Of a DNA stretch of 64,000 nt, positions 39,339 through 52,745 are shown in pieces. The stretch comes from Camarhynchus parvulus (Eukaryota > Chordata > Aves > Passeriformes > Thraupidae): contig NC_044572.1 of assembly GCF_901933205.1 (NCBI RefSeq), positions 34,565,501 through 34,629,500 on the forward strand. Direction: 5' to 3'. The translations under genes and the position numbers were made by a program. Each line of letters opens with the position of its first letter. Within the stretch, counting starts at the first letter, position 1. A model generated the notes under the pieces. It was not told the origin of the DNA, did no database searches, and was given only the letters and a program-made list of their open reading frames with translations.

Positions 39339-41799
39339 TGTTCAACCCTGCTCAAATGGCATTGAAAAATGCGGCTGTTGGTTGTTCTTCCCCAAAGCAC
39401 AGACATAGCAAGGGAGCAATGAAATCCAAAATATTTTCTCTCAAGATTTTTTTTTTATTACCTTTCAGACACAGAGTATCTGACTAGCAGCCTGTGTGTA
39501 CTGCATTATGATTAAAGCCTGGAGGCAATTCTCCTTTTCCCTGGGTCAGGGGTGGGTGGGATATAACAGCAACAGCAAAAAAATCCCACCAAACAGTTTT
39601 GACATGTCAGCATTCCCATTATCTGTGTCAATGGGGAACATTATTACATAAAAGATCAGCAGGACCATGAGCACTTTGAATGAGTGGACTCCAGTAAAAG
39701 GAGTTTGGTGTTGGCTTTTTTTTTTCCTCTGATGTCCTTACTTAAAAAATTGTGGTCTTTGTTTTGATGTATTGTAGACGAGACCAAGTTCTTACAAATT
39801 AAAGTATAAGGCAGAGAATGCTCCAAAGGTGGAAGGCAGAGGAAGAAAGGCGAAAAATACACAATTAAGTCAACTATGACTGAACATGTTGCCATGGGAT
39901 TTGATCTTATCCTATTTACAAGAGAAAACTTATGACTCATGGGTTCTAAATGATCGAGTCATTACTCATTTATGGAGTAAAAAAAATGGATACCTTTTAT
40001 GGGATTTTTATAAATAATGATTACTTCCCCATATTTGTGAATGCTGAGCAAAGACATGCTGCAGTCATAAAGCTCTCTGCATGTGTGGCTTCTGTGCAGA
40101 CTTTTTGAGAAGTATTTAGTGTTAAGTGATTGTTTTTGTTTTCCAGTTTTATTCTCCGTGGGGTTCTGCTCATTGCCTGTGCTGAGTTGTAACCCTTATT
40201 TCACAAAATCACAAAGGAAAAATAGGATAGGTTTTGCCAAAATCCAGATAGATGATGCCTAAAGTGCAATTCAGGATGGACTTGTTAAAGGTATCTTTTT
40301 TAAACTATTTTCTTTCCACCTAAGCCTGGGAGGGCTCTGCAGGATTCCAGCAGTTTTGGTTGCCAGTGATCTGTTGTGATGGTCATGATGTTGCTTACCA
40401 TGTACTTTTGCCTAGTCAAGTTTTTTCAGCTGTTCCTGAGGAGCTTAAAGGACTTTAGCCTGCCCCTGCAGGCTTTCTGGACACTGCTGATTTGTGGGTT
40501 ATCACCCTGTGGCTCTCTGGTCCATCTTTAGTACTATTTTCTTCTGCTGGTCTTTGTTAGGTGCAGTTAATGCTTTCTTTTATCTCCACCACTGCCCTCA
40601 CTCACAGGATTATTAAAACAGTAACCATTATGATCTGTTATTGAACCCTCGTCTTTTTGCCCCAGGAGGGATCCCTGCTCTTGTGGTGGTGCACGTGAAG
40701 TGTTAACCTCTTGTGCTGCAACCCTTCCTGAATGGGTTTGAAGAAGGGCACGTAACCATTAACAGGGAAGAGATATCTGTGTATCGGATTAGAATCTGAT
40801 TTTGTGAGAGGGAAATCTGTTTAAGAGCTTGTGTAATGGAGACAGTCACAGAAAAACTAATCTTTTTTTGAAATTTTGATATATGACAGCTGGGTAGATA
40901 CATCAGGAAAATGGATTTTTCAAGGGGAGCAATTGTAGTTTTAAATTTTATTGTTTGATGCACAGCCTTTGCAGTAACGTTTCTCCTTGGGTGGGCAGTA
41001 AGTTTATGATGGCCACAACTGGCTTCTGACTGAGTTCAAATCTAGAATGTTCCGGATCCTAGAGATCAAGCCCAGTTATAAATTTTGCACTTGAAGTTAT
41101 GCACATTTTCCTGAGGGAGACTGTGTGAAGAGCAGAGGATGTGGGAGCAGTGAATGCTACATTCAGTGCTTGGGTTACAGTCTACCTCTTTTATCTTTCC
41201 AGTTGTGTTTGTGCATCCATTTTTTTTCATATCCCTGAAAATATGTATCTTTGAAAATTAGACAGACTTATACAGAGGATTCATAGATGTGGATTCTTAA
41301 AGCAGCTGGGCATGGTATTGAGATAAGCTTGCAAGGCTTAACTTGATTCTCTGGAGAAAAGAAACAATTGGAAGAAAAGCATAAAATGAGTATCTTGTAC
41401 AACAAAGACATCCCATGGATGTAAACATCAGAAACCCCTTCTTGAAATTCATTCCTAGCACCTGTCTAGTTGTGTAGAGATGCATTTTTTAGAGATGTAT
41501 TTTTTACGTAGATAGACTCTGATACCAGAAGAAAGTGGAATCTGCTTTCTTGTTAATTCTGTTTCTGTGACAAACTCTGTGTTTGTGGGAGATTTTGGCT
41601 TTTAATATACTGGGCAGTAAAATCTAGTGTTTGACTTAATGTGACTCTAGCTGGCTTATGATGTCCTAAGTGTTACAATACATTCACACATTTTAGTGGT
41701 TGCTCCAACTCCTAGAACCAGTCAAAGAGAGCTACATGATGCCCTTGACATGGTAACACTGTCTCAGAAAAAATGAGAATTAGAATTTTTATTTTACCC

Positions 41800-41840
41800 T
41801 TTTATATAAATATATTTATTTATCTATTTATTTATTTATA
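41800..41840. repeat. AT-rich tract with (TTTA)n
   Basis: TTTATATAAATATATTTATT is followed by an imperfect run of TTTA units. A low-complexity tract. Confidence 0.8.
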
Positions 41841-44800
41841 CACCTGTACCATTGAATTGCAGTCTGTAAGGAATCCATTGAAGAAAATGGAAATTACTAC
41901 TCATGGGTAAATATGTACAAAAGACAATACATTTGTAGAGAAAAAGAGAGAGGATACTTGCAGCCTGTATGGAATAGCAAAAGGTTTTTAGTTCTAGTAT
42001 TCTTTTCTTTGCACTACCCAGTGCTCAGAGACCCTTTATGCAAGTAAAAGAAGCATTAAAACTTCACACGTGCTTTAACTTGAGGATGTGGAGAGAATTC
42101 TGGATAGCACTATTGTTCCTGTGAGCAAAGCCAATAAACTATTATCCAAATCCTTTTTGCTGCTTTGGTGTCAGACAAGGAGATCAGCCAAAATGCTGGA
42201 CTTATCTGGCATGTATTGGGTGTCAGTTATGAACAAAATCTTGGTTCCAGCTACCAGAGTCATATCTCAGAGGTGCTCTCAGCAAGCTAGATCAAGAAAG
42301 CTGTTGGGTTTTTTAAAACATTCTGCTCAGTGCAAGTGAACTAATGTCAGTTGTGTTCTGGGTGGTTGTTGGACGTCACAGCTGTAACAACAAAAAGTCA
42401 GATTTTCTTTTTAACATCATACTTCAAAAGTTAAATTAAAAATTGTCTTGCAAAAATAACTCTGTAATAAATAGAGCATCAAGAAATGTACCAAGGAAGG
42501 GCAATCTGCACCTGATATATTAAAAATATTTCTCATGGAACATTGGTTCAAAGAAGTGGAGCATTTAGTTGTGATGGGTGACTTCTCTACAGAATTTTAG
42601 AATTCAGTTTTGGAATGGAATTTCTGTTATATTAATGTCCCATTTACATCATTTGGGCTTCATAAAAGGTACTCAACTATATAGGAAAAATCTGGTCTAT
42701 AGAACATTTTGTGCTCTGAGAAGAATTCTTTATTGAATTTTACAGGTTGCCACAATTTTCAAGTCCTTTTCTGTGGAACTTAGAAATTTTAATCATTGCT
42801 AGTGTAAATATGGTAGGCGCGTGTGGCTTTAATTTGCAGCAAAGCATTCAACACTTCCTGTTTTAGAATTGCACTTAAGCTCAGGCTGAATTTGTGCTTA
42901 CAAGAGCACAGAAAGATGCTGAACTCTCCTGAAAACACTTTGCAGCATTCAAACTATATAAAACCAAACTCCTGCTCTGGCCTGTTGGACAGAGGTGATT
43001 CTTCTGGCAAACCTTTTTTGGCTTGTAAATAGTTAGCATGTGGTAAAATCACTGCCTGATTGAGAAATGTACTTGGGAGGAAGGTGTCTGACCTTGCATC
43101 AAGTTGGTGTTTTAAGCTGGTTTTTATTTTCTCTCTCTCTTTTGGTCCCCCACTGTGGTTTTCTAAATACTTGTATATAGCTCTTCCACTACAGACAATA
43201 ATATTATAGTAATATTCCAGTATTTGAAAACACCCTAGATTTAAACCTACAGGTCCATATATGTGAACAACTGGTGATGTTGCATCAAGCTCCCCATAAC
43301 CTTATTTATTGAGAAATTAGATTTTTTCTTATAAGTGAGTACACTGTTATATTATTTTTAGGATAATAGTATATTAACTACTGTGACACACTCTGCTTGA
43401 ACTAACTTCAGATGTTCACGTTATGTGATCTGAAAAATATCTGTGTGGAATTGGATTTTGAAAGTACACACGATTCTACAAACTGAACCCAATGATCTAG
43501 CACACTTTAATCAAGAGCCATTTCAATAATCACCCTTTTGTGGTGTACCCTAGTGTCTCCTGTTACAGAAATAAATATCATATCATGATAAACAGAGATA
43601 GGTTTTTCATTTGTTGTCAAAACAAGATGTGCCTTGATAACAGAAATGACTTACCTATTGTCACAAGATGTAGTTTCCATCCATTAAACTAAAAAGCTGA
43701 AGAGTTATAGACTTTTAATGATGGTATGAGTGGAAAAATGGAAGTGCCAGATTTCTGCTCCTTGTACTGGAATGGTGCCCCAGGAAGGGTGTGAAAAGGT
43801 GTGAGGTTCTGCAAGCATGACCCAGGTTATACATATGCTGCTCATCTCTTCATGTGCTTGAAATCCTGCTTGCACACATTGCTACCCACTAGGAACAGGG
43901 ATCATTTAGGGAAAGGGATATCTTTCACAGTCTAACACCAAGAAATAAAATCAAAGATTAGGAGGAGCTGTAGGTTGGTGTCAACATTGGAGAGAATGCT
44001 CCCACTGTCTCCCATGGATCCTGCCTCATACATGCACCTCTATGGTGGTCATATCACAACTCCTGACACTGCATCACATCTGTTCATCACTTTCTCTTCA
44101 GTTCTAACTAAATTTAAAGAACTTTTGATTTATTAGATATTATTATTTTTCTCATAATTGTTATATTTTTCTGTTATTGTTACATTTTCATGGCAGAAGA
44201 GCAAGATATTGCTCAGAGGTGCTGGTTTTTCCCCCTTCACATTTCTTGGGCCTTTTTCCCTCTCCTTCATGTCCCCAGGTCATTACACTGAGAAAACTTG
44301 TCTCTCCTGTCTACCAGTGATAGTCTTTAGATCAAGCTATTGTTTACTAAGAGCTTAAAAATGGCTCTTACTCCTTGATATGACTCACTGTTTTACAGTA
44401 CAATCACTTAAAGATCAGTTTGCTTTCAGATTCTCAAAGAAACATATTCTATGGGAATCTATTTTTTCTGATCAAGAGATGGTACCAAACTAAAGTACAC
44501 TGCTGAGCGAATATCTTTTCAACTTGGCCCTTAATATAAGGACCCTCTGAAAGGTGCTTCATAACATTTGAATGTCTGTTTCATCCTTCTGCAAATTTTT
44601 TGGGATCAGTTTAAGGAAAAAATGCAGAAATATAGACTCTCTCATGTCCTGTGAGGCACATGAGTTATTGTTTGCTGCCTTTTTTTTCCTACATACATAG
44701 GCAATTTCTTCGTAGATGGAAGATTTTGCTCCTGTCTGCTCTATGAATTTTCTTTTTCTAAGATTGGAAATGGGTGCGAGGGGAAAGAATCCAACCCCAC

Positions 44801-44843
44801 ACTGTCATACAATTGTCACTCAGTATTTGAAATAACTGTTTGG

Positions 44844-44886
44844 CACTTTTGAGTTGGTTTTCTTTGTGTTTTTTAGCTCAAAAGTG
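44844..44886. repeat. Inverted repeat with 10-bp arms
   Basis: CACTTTTGAG at 44844-44853 and its exact reverse complement CTCAAAAGTG at 44877-44886 are separated by 23 bases. No known element is recognised. Confidence 0.6.
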
Positions 44887-47431
44887 GAAGGGTTGGGAGC
44901 ACTATAGGACATTCTGTGCTCACTCAGTCCTACCAGACAGAAGTGGTTAATTAATGGCTCTTTATTTATTACCTGACATTTCTTGGTGTTTTTGAAGAAT
45001 GGTAAATACTGCAGAGAGTTTATATTGGTGCATCATATCTTCTACCTGATATATTCCTCTATTATTGTAATTTTCTTTTAAATTTTTTTGTCTTTTTTGC
45101 ATTTTTAAAGAAATTTTTAATGAAAAGATATTAGTCTGCATGTCAAAGTAACAATATGCTGTCTGTAAGAAAGGAGGGAGTCCCTGGACCTACATGCTGC
45201 AGACCTCTAACATTCAGTCAAGCCCCATCCAGATGCTGATACGTGATTGAATGTTTCTGTCTGCTGAATCCCAGACAAGCAATGAAAATATCATGCTGTG
45301 CAGTAGATCCACTAGGGAGAAAACACATGTACACTTCTAATTAAAAAAAGAAATCCACCCCAACCCTGAGTACAGCCCTGTGATGTCCTCTCTATTTTAG
45401 CTGAGGGTGTCATACTGTTGAAGGCTGTGAGGAATGCTGTAACACTATTTAGTTGTACTGTTCTTCTGTAAGGTACCTACTTGCTTCAGATGAAGTTGTT
45501 TTTATCCAAGGGTGTGTTACTTACAAGTATAATGTAGGGATAACTTCCTGTATCCCTGCAGTGTTTCAAATATTATTCTCACAAGTTAATGTTATAGTTA
45601 AAATGTTATTCTCAGTATGTTAAGAGGGTAACAGCAAGACAATCTAATTTTACCTCTTGTTGTGGAAACCAGTGCTTCAGCCTTAAACTGTGAACACTTT
45701 TTTAATACCAGGGACACATGCAATGATAAATAGCCTGAACTCACTGCAACTGGTAAATAATTTTTTTACAGGAATGGCAGAAAGCAACAGTTTGCCTTTC
45801 CTTTTCTGAAGAAAGAAAGGGAAGGAAAATAAGGAAACAAAACCAGCCAGGCCTTTTTCTCACGAACAGAAGTGCAGAACACAGTCTGATAAAGATGACT
45901 TTCTAGAGCAATTGTTTTCCTTATAAAGAAAGGGAATAAAACATCTACAACAAATTTGCTTACAGATTTTGCTTTAAAGTGTGTGAAGGAGAGAATATAT
46001 GGATTTGCATTCTTGTATCCCAGCCTTTTGCAATCCCTCTGGCTATTGCAGAGACTAATCCCTTCTGTTTGACTTGGTATTAAGCACCTGAATGCCTGGA
46101 TTGAGGACCATGCTGGTGTCTGCCATATGCTGACAAGCAGTCAGTGAGGTGAGAATGAAGCACTTGGGCATCAGGCAACATGTGCTCCACAGATAACCCA
46201 GGAGGAATTTTGGATGAGTTAGGGTTGTCCTTAGGCTATCCCTATAGCTTACTCCCTCTGCTCTTTTCAGCTAATTGTAAGAGATAATGCTTCTCCAGGC
46301 TTTTAGTCTTTTTGTGTATCCCCACAAGAGAATCTAATTAATGCCTCTTATAGCATTGACTCTGTGAGAAGTCATTTAAATGGGGCTATCAATCTGCTGT
46401 CCAGCTGTTACAGATCCAAGTGGAATTTGAATTGACAGCAGAGCCTGAGAGGAGCTGTTTTATCTCTTTACTGTTTTCTGATGCATCACTTTAAAAGCAT
46501 GCATGGCAATAGATGGGGTTACCAAATCTATATTTTGGGACCTGACTTCCAAAGGACGTGAACACCTGCATCTTTCATTGAGTTGTGCTGAAATTGCAGA
46601 TGATGCCTCTTCAGATCAGTCTCACCAGAATTCTTGAAACAGAATTTCAGATGTATGGTCTGTGGGCAACTACATCCAGGGGTCCTTTTTCATCACCATT
46701 GCTTCTCACATGTACCAGCAGGGCTCCCACAACCACCTCCTTCCCTACATGAGTAAAAATGGGAACGGAGATCCCTCAACAAGCAATTCAGCTTCCCCTT
46801 CAGATGACTAAAGCTTCCTTGATGCAAGGTTGCCAATCATAGAGGAGAGTGGCACCATCCTTCCTGCCCACACTTCATCAAGGCCTCCTGTTGCATACTG
46901 TGCTAATTTTTGAGTTACAGGGAAAACCACAGAGGTTTAGTGGAGGTAAAGGCATTAACCCATCAACTTTAATACATTTGACTCTAAATATGGGCAGTGG
47001 AAAGGAGATGCCCTAGGATGTGTGAAGCAACCAAGCAAAGCAAAGCCCTTTAAACTTTGAAAGAAGTCCATGCATTTACATAGTTGCCTGTGTTTTGGGC
47101 TCTAGGCAGGGGGAGATTGGGATGGAGGAGAGGGAAGGGAGGAAGTTCATTAATTCTTTAAGAATTTTGTTCTTTCCCTAGAATGTGGTATTTTTCAAAG
47201 GCCAAAGTTCATTTAATACCCGTGTGCTGCCACTTCAAGCATATAACATTTGTCTTTGGTTTTTACAGTGATCCATTTGATAAAATTTGTGATCCTTTTC
47301 TGTCAGTGGTGTATTTCAAGAGTACTGCTAATAAGCTTTGGGACTTGCTTAGAAAAAAAGACCTTTAACATCTTCAAACTGTGGACAGCTTTTGAGCTGG
47401 TGGTAGTAAAGTCCTGTTACTCTGGCTGTGG

Positions 47432-47487
47432 TCTAAAGCCTGTTGAAATGTATGGGAGTCTTTCCACTTACTGCAGTGGGCTTTAGA
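47432..47487. repeat. Degenerate palindromic interspersed repeat
   Basis: TCTAAAGCC and GGCTTTAGA form perfect 9-base outer arms 56 bases end to end, with partly complementary interiors (ATGGGAGTC...TTTCC, CAGTGGG). The order matches a palindromic repeat I recall as widespread in bird and reptile genomes (GATCCAAAGCCCATTG ... CAATGGGCTTTGGATC). The family name is not certain. Confidence 0.5.
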
Positions 47488-48180
47488 TCTGTATCCCTCT
47501 CTATAAGCAGAGCTAAGTCTAAACCATTTAATGTGTGGAAGAAGAGAGCAACACAGATTACATTTCCCGGCTCTGGAGTTTCCTTTGTGTTGTCCTCAGG
47601 TCAAAATTTGTCTTCAAATTCTGTCTCTGCAATGTTTATTCTCACAAAAGGAGATAAAGGTCTTTGTTCCTCTAGAAGTCCCTAGATGACTAGATTGAAC
47701 AAACAGAGCTGTAGTGTTCTCACTGTTTTCCATCACCTACTAAAGAGCAGAACCTTCTCCCTCCCCCAGCGTTTCCATTTCCTCTACTTCCTGTCTTTGC
47801 AGATTGGGTAACAAATGCTGAATATTTCCTGAAGTTGACTAATGACAGGACATTGGTGTCTGCAGCTGAGCAGTCTGGTTAGTGCTGGGTTGAATTCTTG
47901 ACTGAAAGGAGGTGCTACAGCTGTGTTTATGGAGTCGTCGTGTCACCCCTCTGCCCCCCATATGCTTCTGTCTTTTTGCTACCCTTAGGGTATGGTATCA
48001 GCTCAGTCTAAGCATCCTGTGGGAAACAGACTTCAAATTACTTTTAATTTTATCGCACCATTATTATTCCCTTAGAAAGATTATTATAGGCCAAGCTGAG
48101 ATTCAGTATTTAAATGGGTTTTTTCCACATTTTGCTCAACAAAGGCCATTAATGATTGCGGAAATTCATTATCTGATATG

Positions 48181-48185
48181 AATGG
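48181..48185. repeat. Target-site duplication, left copy (AATGG)
   Basis: AATGG lies directly before the LTR and recurs directly after it at 49301-49305. Five bases is the usual duplication length for ERVL-type integrations. Confidence 0.65.
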
Positions 48186-48343
48186 TTGTATTTGGTTTGT
48201 GCAGGGCTGGCTGCAGGGGTGGCTTCTGTGAGAAGCTGCTAGAATCCTCCCCTGTGTCAGAGCCAATGCCTGGCTCCAAGGTGGGCCCACTGCAGGCCAC
48301 GTCTGAGACCATCAGTGATGGTGATAGTGCCTCTGGAATAACA

Positions 48344-48349
48344 TATAAA
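48344..48349 (+). promoter_or_regulatory. LTR TATA box
   Basis: TATAAA lies about 160 bases into the LTR, in the same orientation as the poly(A) signal. It is the expected position for the retroviral promoter. Present activity is unknown. Confidence 0.45.
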
Positions 48350-48599
48350 ATGGAAAACAGAATTATTGCTCAGAAATGATTATGTTCAGAGAAGATAGGA
48401 GTGAGACTATGTGAGAGAACAGCTCAGCAGACACCAAGGTCAGCACAGTAGGAGGGAGAGGAAGTGTTCCAGGCATTGGAGCTGAGATTCCTCTGCAGTC
48501 CATGGGGAAGACCCTGGTGAGACAGACTGTCCCTTGGCAGCCCATGGAGGTTCATGGTGGGAGTAGAGATTCACCTGCAGCCTGTGGAGGAGATCCGTG

Positions 48600-48920
48600 C
48601 TGGAGCAGGTGGATGCCAGAAGAAGGCTGTGATCCCATGAGAAGGCCATGCTGGAGCAGGCTCCTGGCAGGAGCTGTGGACCCATGGAGAGGGGAGCCCA
48701 CACTGGAGCAGGTTTGCTAGCAAGACTTGTGACCCCATGGGGGACCCACACTGGAACAGTCTGTTCCTGAGGACAGCACCCACATGGACAGATGGACAGA
48801 TGGGATCCTGCTCTGGAACAGGTTGTGAAGATCTGCAGCCCATGGGAAGGACTCACACTCACGTTGGAGAAACCCATGGAGGAGTTTCTGCCACGGGAGG
48901 CACCCTGTGTTGGGGCAGGG
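48600..48920 (+). repeat. Degenerate ~50-bp tandem units inside the LTR
   Basis: TGGAGCAGG or a close variant recurs near 48601, 48652, 48704, 48752, 48814, 48865 and 48911, with spacings of 46-62 bases. CCCATGG-like segments recur between several of these. The array keeps a 172-codon frame open on the opposite strand (48440-48958), which I regard as an artefact of the repeat. Confidence 0.8.
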
Positions 48921-49113
48921 GAAGAGTGTGAGGAGTCCTTCCCATGAGGAAGAGACAATGTGTCATGAACTGATTGCAGGCCCTATCCCTCAAAGGGGAA
49001 GGGGAGATAAAGAAATTGGGGGTAAAGTTGAGCCCAGGAAGAAGAGAGGGGTGGGGAGGAGGTGTTTTAAGCTTTGATTTTGTTTCTCATTATCCTACTC
49101 TGATTTAATTGGC

Positions 49114-49119
49114 AATAAG
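49114..49119 (+). terminator. Degenerate LTR poly(A) signal (AATAAG)
   Basis: GGCAATAAGC sits where related LTR copies, as I recall them, carry GGCAATAAA. The final A has become G, so the signal is probably weakened. Confidence 0.45.
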
Positions 49120-49300
49120 CCAAATTATTTTTTCCTCGAGTCTGTTTTGCTTGTGATGGCAGCTGATGAACAATCTCACCCTGTCCTCATTTTGACCCAT
49201 GAGCCTTTTGTTATATTTTCTCTCCCCTATCCAGCTGAGGAGGGGACGGACAGAGTGGCTTTGGTGGGCATTTGGCATTCAGCCACGGTCAATGCAGCAC

Positions 49301-49305
49301 AATGG
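49301..49305. repeat. Target-site duplication, right copy (AATGG)
   Basis: This matches the left copy at 48181-48185 and bounds the solo LTR on its 3' side. Confidence 0.65.
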
Positions 49306-52300
49306 CTTGTTAAAATTAGTAGGAAGAGAAGATAAGATCTTCCACAGGTGGAAATCACATTGGGTCTGGTTTACACAAAGTTTGGTTATGCACTCCCAAA
49401 ACTGACAATGTTTAGAACTGGGGTTTTTAGGTCTCCTAGCTGTCCTTTATACCAAGGGTATAACTGCTGAGAGGGAAAGGAATTTTATTTTATAGCTTAG
49501 GCTTTTCCTCTGAAATGGCTAGACTGTCTCTCCTTTTGTCTGGGGGATTTCTTTCTCATTGTGTCATTAAAACTTCAGTTGCTCCATTTCTTTTGTGCTG
49601 ACAGAAATGCATAGATATGTGTTTCTGTAGGTATCAAATTATATGGTCTTCTATGAGAAAAAAAGTCAAATATCCATGTGTCCCTTGGCCTGATTAGTAA
49701 TGGCATTCATGTGAGCAGAGAAAGTCCAGTGGGAAAGAAAAACAGATTATTTCCATAGCTGATATGCAATGGCTGTTGATTCCAGTGTCTTAAAGTGCTA
49801 CCAGATATGCTTGCTTTGGGGCTGGAAGCACATCTTCAAAGACAGACAAAGATCAGCAAACAAAACAATGGGCAACACAAAAATTTAAGCTCCTAAACAA
49901 GGAAGGTGGAAATACAGCATGGAAATGGCTTGTGCAGTGATATGAGGGTTAAGATAAACAAGGAATTACAAGGAATCTTTCCCATCTGGCAGCAATGTTT
50001 GTGGATCTTTGATCTAAAATCAGATTGCTGCTTTGTATGTGAATCTAATGGATGGAATTCACACCTGCTGGCAAATATACCTGTGAAATAAATCTTAAAA
50101 TGAGTGGGCTCATCTCCTGGCATACTACAAAAAACCATTTCTTTAACACATATGCTTACTTTGGCGCCATTGGCTTATTCTTGACTTAAATAGGATTTTA
50201 GCCTTGTTTAGTAAATGAAAGTAGAAGACATATTTGGGTTTTTGCATAAGTTGAAAAAGATTAAAGTAATCTAAATTTAGGATACACATAGAACACTTGT
50301 GACTAGTTCTGGGGCATGTTTTTATGTGCTATAACCATTTGTCCTTTTTCAAACTGAATAATATCTTTGCTTTTATATAAACGTTTGTATACTAGCTATA
50401 ACAAATGTAGGAAAAATGTGCAGTTCAGTAAAAAGCCCACACACCATCAAACCCACAACACTTTTTTTTCCTTTTCCCCATCTTCTCCATAACTGTTATT
50501 AATTTTTTCCTTTGCTATGTTCTGATTCTCCAGTGTAGAGGCTTTCAAATGAAAGTTAACAGATGCTCTTCCGCACAATCCGACTGCTCCTGAGGGGAGC
50601 TTGTTCCCACCAGACGTTTTACAACATCTGTTTGAAGCTCACTTCACGTTCCCTCTGTTCCATCTCAAACTGGAAGCCCTGACGAGAAGAGATGAGAAGG
50701 TACATGTACAGAGGCAGGGCTTTGATCCATGATGCCACACACTGACTGACATTTCCACTTACACTGAAACATGCTGCTCTCAGAACATGGCAATAAACAG
50801 GACTCTTCAGCTGGCTAACAGAGATGGTGTTGAGACAGCAGGGGAAAAATTTCACCTTTGTTAGCAGAAAAGTTTCTTTGTATCTAAACCTTGGAAATAT
50901 ATTACATTGCTTATACAGTCTGGTAATTTTTTTTTTTATTCACATACAGCATGAAATTTTGTAAATTTAGTGTTGTGCTAGCACATTTTTTCTAGTGAGT
51001 CTGCTGGAGTTTGTAGGCAGAACTTCAGGGTTTTTTTCCCTATACCAAATTTTATCACTTCAAACTTATGCTGCTACAGTGTGTAAATGCAATTTTTTTC
51101 TCCATTAGAGCAATGCAGACTTCTGTGTTCATTTCAACTTTTGTCATTCCAACTATTTTGTCTTTCTGCTCTTAATTAAAATTAGTTGTCTTTGAAATTA
51201 TACCATTCAATGCTATCTCTTTAAAAAAATAGGGAAACAAAGATACATATTTTTCAGAGGGGGAAGGATATTGCAAAATTGTTTTCACAATTCTTCAATA
51301 CATCTAAAAATATAACACTGCAGAAACAAAGAAATTATTTCATTGCACTGCCATAATACAAGCAGTTCTGAAGTCAACTGAAAACTTTTCCACTAATACT
51401 GATGAACAGAGTTTTCTAGAGCTCTTTCTTTTTAACATGTTATCTTTTGAATGCTGATCTCTGAGAATAAAGACAGTTTTTGCAGCATTTAAAAAAATTT
51501 GATAAGATATATCTTATTTTCCATTTTTGAAAACTGTATGCTTTGTTATTTTAATCTATAGCCTGAATGCCACTAAAAAATGGTGAGAACCTTAATTTAT
51601 TCTGGGGTTTTAAGTAAAGGTTCTGGAGTGACCTAAAAGCTTATGTATTTTGAAAATTAATAGTAATTTTACCAAAAATTCTCCCTGCCCAATGATCATC
51701 TCATCTCTCATTCCATTCTGGCTCCTCAAGCTTTCACAAGCTGTTTAATTCCTAGTCCTCTGAGACAGGAATTTAGGAATAAATTGGGTCATCTTTTGAA
51801 GTAGTGGTATTGACCAAGTAATAATTTTAATAATATTTGATTCATCCTTCATGTATTGCTATGGTCTGTTCCAGTCCTTTTCCTAATAAGTCATGCTCCT
51901 GACTTGCTGCTTCACTATGCTAAGTCAGTGGCTGCTGGAAACAGGGATGGCCAATGATGCAGCAACCCTGCCATGCCCGTGAGAGCCACAGTACTTCCCA
52001 GACTCAGTATTTGAACTGCTTTTAGTTGAAAAATCTCTTTTAAATTGTCTCCACAAAGTTCTGGATGAATCTTTAAGGGTTCCCAGTTGCTCATGTACTA
52101 TATTCCATGCATCATGTAGCAGTGATGGACTGTCTAGTTGATCATCACTTGGTCTCACTATAAGAACTCTCTTACTTTGTTCTTCTGCAAACTAAATAGC
52201 TTGGACCAGTGATATCTCCCAAGATCAGTAGTACAAAATCAAGGAGCCAGGCAGGGGAAGTGGCTCCAAGATGTGAGAACCCAGTATGAGACTTTCTAAT

Positions 52301-52745
52301 ATTTTAGGCTATTTGGATTTTATTGAAGCTGGTTTTTGAAAGTACTGAGAATCTTAGCTGAAGTATCTGACAGGAGGCCAAAATGAATCATCCAGATTCT
52401 ATTGTGAATTACTGTGTCATGGCAGAGAGAAAGTGTGATATTATCTTGAGATTCAATCTTCAAATCCACAGCTCCTTCCTTTCCTAGATGGCTGACTCCA
52501 AGAAAGGTTGGAAATTTAGACAGTCTGATCATGTTACTTCAGATTTGTAGTGGTAAATCTAGGAGCAGTGACATGGATGGATAACTTCAGTAAAGAAGTA
52601 CAGTGGAACAGCATCTTCCACAAACCTATTTGTACCATATGTCATGGTCCCAAACACTGCTTTGGTAGAATCCACAACCCTGGGGCCTTCAGCTTGTTAT
52701 TAGAAACATTTGCTGTGAATTCCTCACCACTTTTGGTGGTGGTGG

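Larger units (their letters stand above)
28171..48180 (+). other. CREB5: CREB5 intron, middle part
   Basis: No confident exon was found. It holds unique AT-rich DNA, a few simple repeats and short inverted repeats listed separately. Two further items are discussed under findings: an exon-like open frame with splice-like ends at 28899-29118, and a CpG-richer stretch at about 37950-38950. GC-richer patches at about 35780-36060 and 37420-37640 have short open frames with no recognisable domains. Confidence 0.75.
48186..49300 (+). mobile_element. Solo LTR of an endogenous retrovirus (passerine, ERVL-like), + orientation
   Basis: About 1.1 kb resembles a long terminal repeat family common in songbird genomes. 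Recognisable parts, in order, are a GGGCTGGCTGCAGGGGTGGC-like start, a TATAAA box at 48344-48349, a central array of about 50-bp units, a stretch reading CATTATCCTACTCTGATTT, a degenerate poly(A) signal, and a GTGGCTTTGGTGGGCATTTG-like 3' end. No gag, pol or env sequence adjoins it, so it is a solo LTR left by recombination between the two LTRs of a provirus. AATGG flanks both ends. The exact ends are set by that duplication and could shift by a base or two. The assignment to ERVL rather than another class rests on the 5-bp duplication and on memory. Confidence 0.82.

Noticed and set aside
48440..48958. 172-codon open frame on the - strand, the longest in the window
   Set aside because: It lies entirely inside the LTR, runs antisense to it and is kept open by the ~50-bp repeat units. 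It has no recognisable protein family.
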